Below, in pieces: positions 14,462 to 22,900 of a DNA stretch of 33,451 bases (positions within the stretch are counted from its first letter, which is position 1; each line of letters opens with the position of its first letter). Source of the DNA: an uncultured Eggerthellaceae bacterium (GTDB lineage: Bacteria; Actinomycetota; Coriobacteriia; Coriobacteriales; Eggerthellaceae); contig CAKUFS010000025.1 of NCBI GenBank assembly GCA_934648845.1, positions 1 through 33,451 of the forward strand. Reading direction: 5' to 3'. The position numbers and the translations under genes are program-made. Under the pieces are notes generated by a model. It was not told the DNA's origin. It ran no database searches and saw nothing but the letters and a program-made list of their open reading frames with translations.

Positions 14462-15775
14462 ATGCTTCAAACCATTGAAGACACCACCCCGAAGAAAAGC
14501 GGAGGTCTGCATTACGCATTCATCATCTGCTTGGGCGGCTTTCTGACGCAGTTTATTGTTTTGAGCGCTCAGCGTCTTCCTGCTCTGACCTTGGAATCCA
14601 TCCGTCAGTCCCTGGGCGTTAACTACGCTGAAATTGGCTTGATCACCTCCATCTACATGGTGTTTTACGCCGGCCTTTCGTTCGCATGGGGCATGGCTGC
14701 CGATAAGTTCGGCACGCGCAAGGCAATCGTTGTTGCATGCGCTCTAGCTGCTGTAGGTGCCATCCTGTTCGGCTTTTTGGCGCCCCTGGGTCTTGTCCCC
14801 GCAATCGTGACCTGGTCCATTACTGGTTGCGGTACTGCTGGTCTGCTTATGGCCATTCTTCCGAAGATCGTTTCCCGCTGGTTTGCCCCGAACAAGCGCG
14901 GCATGGGCATGAGCCTTATCACCCCGGGCGCGAACTTCTCCGCCATCATCTTGGGCATTGTTACTCCTCTTATCATTGCTGCTATGGGCTGGGAAATGTC
15001 CTACGTTATCTTTGGTTGTATCTATGCTGCTATTGCAGTGTTCATCGCCATCTTCTTCCGCGAAGGTCCTGAGGAGAAGGGTCTTGCTCCCTACGGTGCT
15101 CCCGAAGGCGTTCAGGCTGCTCCTGCTCCTAAGATGGAAGAAGTAGCAGAGGTCAAGGACGTGAAGGGCAACGGCCAATCTGCTATCGCTCGCGTTCTGC
15201 GCATGCCTATCACCTGGCATTTCGGTCTGTTCTACATCATTTACCAAGTTGGTTACATGGCTGCTTCCCAGTACTACGTTGCATCCATTCAGTCCGTTGG
15301 TTTCGATTTGGCTCAGGCGTCTTTGGGTATTACGTGGGCTGGCGTTCTGACCATTTTGACCGAGCTTGTTTTGGGCCAGCTGTCTGACCGCATGGAGCGT
15401 AAGAACATCATGGCATTCATGGTTGGCCTGAATGCGGTCTTCGGTTTCGGTTACTACTTCTACTTGACTAGCGGTGCTGCTCCGTCTCTGATCGTGTGCT
15501 ACATCTTTGTTGCCGTTATCACGGCTTCCACGGGTGTTATTACGGTTATCATGACTGCTGCTGGTGAGTATTACGACGACGATATCCGCGCAACGGGCAC
15601 GGGCGTTGTAGGCACTATCAACATTGTGGGCCGCTATCTTGGTCCCTGGTTGGCTGGTATCATCATCGACCAGACCGGCGTCGTGGGCGATTCCTTCCTG
15701 ATTGTTGGTATCGCCATGGCAATCGCTGCCGTTATCGCGGTGCTCATGCCGCGTAAGCGCGCAAAGCGCGCGTAG
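14462..15775 (+). CDS. MFS transporter, probable substrate or product carrier of the molybdoenzyme
   Basis: 437 residues with twelve predicted membrane segments and a cytoplasmic loop after the sixth (residues about 205-240, rich in Ala, Pro, Glu and Lys). The MFS motif A reads GMAADKFGTRK (77-87), and a second weaker copy GQLSDRMERKN lies in the C-terminal half. The overall sequence resembles the oxalate/formate antiporter-like branch of MFS. It is the last large gene of the unit regulator, molybdoenzyme, ferredoxin, 150-residue protein, so it most likely brings in the enzyme substrate or exports its product; the compound is unknown. AAAAGGAG precedes ATG 14462, and the gene starts 48 bases after the preceding stop with no terminator between them. 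Confidence 0.88.
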   Translation: MLQTIEDTTPKKSGGLHYAFIICLGGFLTQFIVLSAQRLPALTLESIRQSLGVNYAEIGLITSIYMVFYAGLSFAWGMAADKFGTRKAIVVACALAAVGAILFGFLAPLGLVPAIVTWSITGCGTAGLLMAILPKIVSRWFAPNKRGMGMSLITPGANFSAIILGIVTPLIIAAMGWEMSYVIFGCIYAAIAVFIAIFFREGPEEKGLAPYGAPEGVQAAPAPKMEEVAEVKDVKGNGQSAIARVLRMPITWHFGLFYIIYQVGYMAASQYYVASIQSVGFDLAQASLGITWAGVLTILTELVLGQLSDRMERKNIMAFMVGLNAVFGFGYYFYLTSGAAPSLIVCYIFVAVITASTGVITVIMTAAGEYYDDDIRATGTGVVGTINIVGRYLGPWLAGIIIDQTGVVGDSFLIVGIAMAIAAVIAVLMPRKRAKRA

Positions 15776-15808
15776 CGATTTCGGTCGAACAGGAAAGGGC
15801 GGCGCGTT

Positions 15809-16006
15809 GTGGCGTGTATGTTTTGCACTCGCTGCGGAGGCTGCGAATTGGGAAAGGTGAGCGGCCTGCCCGAAAAAGGGAAATGCCTTTTGTGCGGCAC
15901 TGATCTTCCGTCCGATGCGCGCATCTGCCCCGTGTGTGGAGCGCCTGCCTTGCAGCCGTCTGCCCTGCGACCTCCCGCTGCTCCCGTCTCGCGCGAGGAG
16001 CGGTAA
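15809..16006 (+). CDS. Small zinc-ribbon protein
   Basis: 65 residues with seven cysteines, most of them in the pairs CTRC, CLLC (in GKCLLCG) and CPVC (in ICPVCGAPA), a zinc-ribbon pattern of the kind seen in small double-zinc-ribbon proteins. The Pro/Ala/Arg tail is disordered-looking. GTG 15809 has AGGAAAGGG upstream; ATG 15818 is a possible later start. It lies 33 bases after the MFS gene, is followed by a strong terminator, and so may be the last gene of the molybdoenzyme operon. Its short length leaves some doubt that it is translated. Confidence 0.6.
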   Translation: MACMFCTRCGGCELGKVSGLPEKGKCLLCGTDLPSDARICPVCGAPALQPSALRPPAAPVSREER

Positions 16007-16047
16007 GCGCGACGAAAGCGCGACTCTTAGATTCATCCTCTCTTTCA

Positions 16048-16080
16048 GATGCGGTGCCACGTGGTGCCGCATCTTTTTTT
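16048..16080 (+). terminator. Intrinsic terminator of the molybdoenzyme operon
   Basis: GATGCGG pairs with CCGCATC, extended inwards by TGCC/GGTG with two G-U pairs, and is followed by seven T. Placed 40 bases after the zinc-ribbon stop. Confidence 0.88.
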
Positions 16081-16214
16081 GCGCTTGCCATCCAGGGTGC
16101 TCCGTAGAATCTTTTTTCATGGGCTTGCCTTGTGGCTTCGTGCAACCTGGTGCGCGATTATTGACAAGTTTTCGAAGCTTTTGGAAGCAAAGATGGCCTG
16201 AGATCGGTGTTGTT

Positions 16215-16243
16215 GTTGACAAATTACCCCACCTTTTGTCAAC
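16215..16243 (-). repeat. 29-bp dispersed inverted-arm repeat, copy C (reverse)
   Basis: A perfect copy in the opposite direction: core reads TTACCCCACCT on the plus strand. It touches the next hairpin (16244-16279) directly and faces copy D 129 bases away. Confidence 0.95.
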
Positions 16244-16279
16244 AAAAAATCCGAGGTGCTGTTTGCCCTTGGATTTTTT
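16244..16279. terminator. Bidirectional hairpin terminator beside repeat C
   Basis: AAAAAATCCGAGG (16244-16256) pairs with 16267-16279 through 13 bp including one G-U, ending in six T; the A run allows the reverse direction too. A terminator already stands at 16048, so this one has no obvious gene to end. Confidence 0.75.
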
Positions 16280-16372
16280 ATTGGCAGCGTTGTTGGAGGA
16301 AAATTTGGCGCTAAGTCTGTAAGACGAAGAAGACCCCATCGCGCTTTAACCAAGAGGGAAGAGCGCGAAAAT

Positions 16373-16401
16373 GTTGACAAAAGGTGGGGTAATTTGTCAA
16401 T
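16373..16401 (+). repeat. 29-bp dispersed inverted-arm repeat, copy D
   Basis: Family copy with only the last base changed (TTTGTCAAT). Lies 289 bases before the riboswitch. Between 16402 and 16660 nothing else could be recognised. Confidence 0.93.
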
Positions 16402-16660
16402 AAGGAAACTCCAGCTATTGCATTTTAGCGTTTCCCCAGGTCGAAGAATTTGATTGCACGTTTTGCCGTCTCTTCGCGCGATTTTCGTCCCAAAAGTTTC
16501 GGAAACTTGTCATTTTTCGCGGTTTGCGCTGCACGACATCTGATTCGTCGCCCGACGCTTGGTTCCTGGTTCTTCGCCCGTCGTTTGCGCCTGCTGTTGC
16601 CTGCGCCCGTGACGTTGGCTGAAGCGCTTCGCTTACATTGCCGTCCGCAGCGGCCGTAAA

Positions 16661-16823
16661 GGTGGTAAACTGGCAAGATGTAAAAATCGCGAAACTGTCC
16701 CTTGGGACAGCCGGCTGAATAGGGTGAGAATCCCTGCGAGTAGGTCACTGTGATGCGTTGTTAGCGTTTGCCGGCAACGATAAGTCAGATCGCCGCGCGA
16801 TATCGTGAGCACCTGCCACTACC
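16661..16823 (+). ncRNA. Cobalamin riboswitch
   Basis: The conserved core is readable: a CTGTCCC/GGGACAG hairpin (16695-16710), then AGGGTGAGAATCCCT, the junction GTCACTGTGA and the late box AAGTCAGATCGCC. The ends close as a base stem: GGTGG (16661-16665) with CTACC (16819-16823), and TGGCA (16671-16675) with TGCCA (16814-16818). It stands about 100 bases before the ATG of the giant secreted protein on the same strand and should lower its expression when cobalamin is plentiful. AAGACG...CGTCTT at 16839-16859 may be the switching hairpin, but this is not certain. Confidence 0.8.
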
Positions 16824-16921
16824 GGGGAGCATCGCAGCAAGACGCTTCGCCATCGTCTTTCGCGTCCTCTTTGTAAAAGCAGTTGCTTGTGGAGATCAAC
16901 GAAGGAGGACTGGTAAAAAAG

Positions 16922-19900
16922 ATGAAGCGTTCACGTTTACGTTCAATCCTGAACAGCCTGCTTTCTCTTGTTCTGGTGCTGGGGCTTATGCCGCTGCCCG
17001 CTTATGCGGACGAAGCCGCGCCCGAGCAGCTGAGCGACGGGCAATCAAACGCATCTGCGCTTACGCTTTCGGGAAGCGGAACCGCAGACGATCCTTATCA
17101 AATTGCAATGGCGCAGGATTTGGCGGATTTCCGCGACGCCGTTAACGCAGGGAATAATGGGATTTGCGCTCAGCTGACCGACGACATTACGCTGTCGGGG
17201 GAGTGGGCACCCATTGGCACGAACGATTTCTATTATACGGGCACGTTTGATGGCGCGAACCATACGGTATCGGGGCTGTCGGTTACGCAGGCACCGGATG
17301 ATAGCGGATTCTTTGCCGACCTGGGCGATGGCTGCGTTGTGAAGAATCTGAAAGTCGAAGGGACCGTAAGCACGACTAAGCAGTACGCGGGTGGTATCGC
17401 TGGTTTTGCTCAGAAAGTAACCATCAGTAATTGCTCGTTTGCGGGTTCTGTTTCTTCAACGAGCGGCAAGGGGCGTGTTGCCGGCATTGTTGGCGGCGCA
17501 ACGTCCGATTCAGTTAACTTTGATGGCTGTACGAACAAGGCATCCGTCTCGGGTCGCAATGCGGGTGGCATCCTTGGCTTCAGCAACAAGTCATGCTCGT
17601 TTACGAATTGCTACAATGCGGGCGCAATCACGAGCACGTCGCGCGCAGGCGGCATTGCTGGTCAGACGGGCAAATCGGGCGTCATCGACAATTTCACCAA
17701 CTGCTTCAACGTGGGTGAGATTTCCGAAACGGCTGAAAACCATGCGGGCATTGCGGCGTGGTATAACGGAACGTTTTCCGAAGCTTCTTCCGCAAGCTGC
17801 TATTACACGCTGCCCGCAAACTCATACGTGAATTACAACGGTGCGGGCACGCCGGTAGGCACGAAAGTTGACACTATGGTAGGCAAGGCCGCCGATTTAG
17901 GCGCTGCTTTCGTAGAGGGCGACAATTATCCCACGCTGGCCTGGGAAAACGTAGTGGCAACACCGAAGGCGACGGTTGTTTTCAGCATCACTCCCGAAGA
18001 TGCGCAACTTACCATTAATGGCAAAGTTTCTTCTGCCACGTCCAAGCGCGACGCGGGCACGTATTCGTACGAAGTGTCCAAGGCGGGCTACGTTGCGGCA
18101 ACAGGCGAATTCACCGTTACTGCAGAACAAGCTGCCGCTTCGCAGACCGTATCGCTTGCGGTTGAGCTGCAGGCAAAAGAGCTCACGAGCATCACGGTGG
18201 CGGGTGCTGCCGCGCAGTATTACGTGGGCGATGAGCAGCCCGCGCTGACCGTTACCGCGCATTATGCGGACGGAACCAGCGAAGAAGTCACCGGCTTCAC
18301 GACTGACTGGGATTCTTCCGCAGAAGCTACGGGCAAGACCGTGACTGTAACGTTCAATGGCAAGACCGCAACGTTTACCTGCGACTTCGTGGTCAAGCCG
18401 GGCCCGACCGCTGCTTTGAACGGCAAAGCCGACGTGAACTTGAAAGACGGCTCTTACGGCTTCGAAGAAGTGGATCTTGACGGCAACACTGTTCTTGCGT
18501 CCACGAACAAGGGCAAGAGCGGCTCGTCTTCGACCATGACCATCACTATGAAAACGCCGGGCGTGCTTTCCTTCGATTGGAAAGTAAGCTCCGAGGCGGG
18601 CTATGACTGGCTGGACATCAAGGTGAATGGCAGCTCCACAACCACGAATAAATCAAGCCGCTCTGGTGTCATTGACTGGACGGCGTTCAACACGCTGGTT
18701 TCCGCGGGTGACGTTGTTTCCATCAACTATACGAAGGACTCCAGCGGTGACAAGAACGACGATACCGCATGGGTGAAAAACTTTGCCGTTGCTCCGGCGT
18801 ATATGATCACTCTGACTACCGTTCCTGCAGATGCATCGCTTATCCTTAAGAACGTCGCAGGTCAGGAGCTTACCGCTAAGAACGGTGCATATACCGTTAC
18901 GGCGGGCACTTATTCATACGAAGCTTCCGCCTTCGGTTATGAAACGGCAACGGGCACGATTGACGTCACCGATGCCGATGTGGCGCGCGAGATCGCATTG
19001 ACCGCGCTGCCCCGACAGACGGTGAGCTTCAACGTGACGGCCCCTGAAGGCCTTTCCGCAGCAGACGCCACCATCGTGGTGAAAACGGGCAAGCAGACGC
19101 TTGATCCGCAAGCCGATGGCACGTACAGCCTGCCCGCAGGCGAGTACACGTACACGGTAACGCATCCGAACTGCGATGATGTGAGTGGAACGTTCACAGT
19201 TTCCGACAGCGCCGTAACGGTTCCGGTGACGCTTGAGCGCAAGTGGGTTATTGGCGACTATTTCACGGCTGCAGGTGTTGCGGTGACTGCTGAAAATGGC
19301 GGCTACGGTTTCGTGCTTGATGGCAGCGACTCCAGCTTGCTGAAGAGTGAAAACAAAGAAAAGGGCTCGAGCAGCGCGGTTTTGACGCTTACTGCGCAGC
19401 AAGCAGGTCAGCTCTCGTTCAGCTACAAGGTAAGCACCGAGGCAAACTACGATAAATTTAACGTTACGGTGAATGGAAACTCGCTGGTCAAGAACGCAAG
19501 CGGTTTGGTTGACTGGACCACGACAAGCGCCATTGTGGCAGCGGGCGACAAAGTGCTGTTCACGTACTCGAAGGATTACTCGGGTAACGGCAACGATGAC
19601 ACCGTTTGGCTGAAGGGCTTCAGCTTGGCGCCGGCGTATAATGTGACGCTTACCGCGACTCCCGTCGATGCGTCCCTTGTTCTGCGCAATTCAGCGGGCG
19701 AAACCATCACGGGCAACGCGGGCGTATTCACGGTCATTCCGGGCGAATATAGCTACGAAGTGTCTGCCTTCGGTTACGAAACCAAGACCGGCACAATCAC
19801 AGTGACAGATCAAGATGTTGCCCAAACGGTTGCGTTGGACACCCTGCCCACGCAGGCCGTTACGTTTACTACCACGCTTCCCGAAGGCATGTCGTGCACG

Positions 19901-22900
19901 CCGTCCGTTACGGTGAAAAGCGCCGACGGCGTCGATCGCGCCTATGCCTCTGGTTTGCCGGCGGGCGAGTACACCTACGTTGCTACCGCTGAAGGCTGCG
20001 ATACGGTGGAGGGCGCCTTCACGGTAACCGACAGCGCGGTTACTATCCCTGTTGCGTTTGTGCGCACGCTTACCATGACCGACTTCGTGGATTCCGAGCT
20101 GGCCACGCTTGCAAACGACAGCATTCGTCCGTTCAAGGGCATCTACGACGAGGCGGGCAATTACTTGTACTCCAGCTTGTCGAGTTACGAAACGGCAAAG
20201 CTTGCCCTTACCGCAAAGGCAAACGTGCGCGTTTCTTTCGATTATGACGCCGACAACGATTGCACGTATTCGTACGGCTTCTTGATTGAAAAGGGCGATG
20301 TTACGCTCAAGAACACGCAGGGAACAAACGATTGGCAAACGTTTACCGCCGATCTTTCTGCGGGCGACATTCTGTACCTGAATCACTACATTGGTTACAA
20401 CAGGACAGGCACCGTTAAGGTGAAGAACTTTGTGCTCACGCCGCTGCACACAGTTACTACGTCCATTCCGAGCGGCGCTACTATTGAGCTTTACGATAAC
20501 GGTGAACTCATTGCATCGGATTCTTCGGGATCGTACGTTGTGCCTGATGGCACGTACACCTATACCGTTTCCCAGTTTGGCTACACCAGCCAGCAAGGCC
20601 AGGTTACGGTTGCCGGTGCCGACACCGCGATCACCGTTGACGCGCTGGTGCCCGTTGAGTCAAAGACCATCACGTTCGATGTTCCTGAAGGCGTTACGGT
20701 TACGGTGAGCCACGCTACGGCTGGTCAGATGACCGCCCAGGAGAACGGCACGTATGTTTTGCCGGTGGGTGCATCGTTTACGTACGTGGTTTCGAAGGAC
20801 AACTACCTTCCCCAGAGCGGAAGCTTTACGGTATCCGATGATGCGACCATTTCCGTTACGCTGGAATTTGCCGGCGAAGCATGGGATGGCACTACGAAGA
20901 CTGAGCCTTCTCTGGCAGAGGGCGTGTATCAGATTTCCAACGCGGCCGAGCTTGCTTGGTTTGCTGATAAAGTTTCCGAAGACAACACAGTAAACGCCGC
21001 GTTGACCGGCCAAATCAACCTGGGCGGCAAGACGTGGACAAGCATGGGCAAGCTCAATGAAACAAGCTATCTGAACGAATTTGCAGGAACGTTTGACGGC
21101 GCGGGTCATACCGTTTCCGGCTTGAAGGCGAGCAACGGTTTGTTCGCGGCGACTTCCGCAACGGCTGTCGTGAAAAATTTGTCAGTGTCCGGCGAAATTC
21201 AGGGCAGCACCAACATGGGCGGCATTGTAGGAACAAACGCCGGTCTTATTGAGAACTGCCTGTTCAAGGGTTCGATAAAGAACGGAAGCTCGCTTAGCAC
21301 GGGTGGCATTGCCGGCCGCTGCTCGCAGGGTACGGGCATTATCCGCAACTGCGTGAACGAAGGTGAGATTTCGTACACGGGCAACCTTTACAGCATGACA
21401 TCTGTCAACTTGGGCGGCATTGTGGGTTACACGTACGGCGAAGTTTCCAACTGCTACAACGTTGGTTCGCTGTCGGCACATGCTACCTATGCTAAGGGTG
21501 TGGGCGGCATTGTTGGCTCGCTGCGCAGCTCCACGTTGAGCGGCAGCGGCTCCGTCGTGAACTGCTACAACGCGGGCGCAATGTCGAAATACGCTGATGC
21601 GGGCGCCGTTGTGGGCGTGCTGGATGGCATGGCTTCTGCGTCGAACAGCTACTATCTGAACAGCTGCGGTGCAACCGATGAGCGCGCTCAGGCGAAAACC
21701 GCTGACGAGATGAAGGCACACGCGTTTGTCGGCGCGCTGAACGGTTCGGATGGCGCGGCATGGCGCATTGACTCCGACACCATCAATAACGGCTTCCCCG
21801 TGCTTGCATGGCAGGGTGGCCAGGAATACAACAATCAGGATGCGAAAGATGTTGCAGCAGCGGTTGTGGCGCTCAAGCTTCAGGCGGTAGCCAAGGGCGA
21901 AACCATCGATCTGACCGCTGGCACCACAGGCACGTATTCTTTGGAGCCCGATCAGGCAACGGCACTTGTTCTTCCGGCTGCAGGCGCGCAAGATACGGCT
22001 ATCAGCTGGGCAATCACGGCTGCAGGCGAGGCAAACGAAAGCGCGATTGCGGCTGATGGCGCTCTTACGTACCCCACGACGGGCACCGCAACGTATACGC
22101 TTACGGCAACTATCACGAAGGGCGATGCGTCGGCTACTACTTCCTTCACCGTGGAGTTGCTTTCTGCTGCACAGGTGAACGAGAATGCGCTTTCTGCCCT
22201 TTGTACGAAGATGCAGGGTCGTTCGATCTGGGCATTCCAGGTGAACAACCCCGATACAGTCACGGCTCGCGATGCCGTGGTTGATTACCTGACCAGCCAA
22301 GGCATTGACCTTGACCAGGAAGGCATTACGCTTACGTTCGTGAATCCGGGAACGAAGGCGTTCCCCGGAACGGATACCGTCAATCTTGCCGATGATGGCA
22401 CCATTTCGTACTTCCAGGGCATCGAGGGCAATGCGTCCGCGAAATACGCCCAGTACGACAACGTGACGTTCAGCATTGAGCGCGGCGGCGTAACGAAGCA
22501 ATTCGGCGTGCGCTTGTTCATTGGCTGGGAGCGCGCAACCGTGCAGGACATCCTGAACACGGCTGCTTTGAGCGTGACCTGGGATTCCATTAAGCCTGAA
22601 GGTGTGAACAACCAGGTTGAATACGAAGATGCAAACGGCGAAGCCGTACCGGGTGAGCCGGTATTCCCGTTGTGGACGCTTGCCTGCGACGGCACCGACT
22701 TGGAGACGGGCGAAGCGAATGCTGCAAATGTTGCCGTTCCCGATAAGACGGTGCTCATGCTGCCCGCAACGGTGGGAACCGCTAGTGTTGCGTGGGAAGC
22801 AACGTATGATGAAAACGCAGGTCAGCTGGTTACTTTTGAAGACGTTTACGTTGACGGCAAGTATATGTGCAAAGCTACGCTCAATGGCAGCGCGTACGGC

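Noticed and set aside
16256..16453. 65-codon frame with a hydrophobic start between repeats C and D
   Set aside because: Starts inside the terminator stem with a GTG, has no ribosome site and reads through repeat D; a small membrane peptide cannot be fully excluded.
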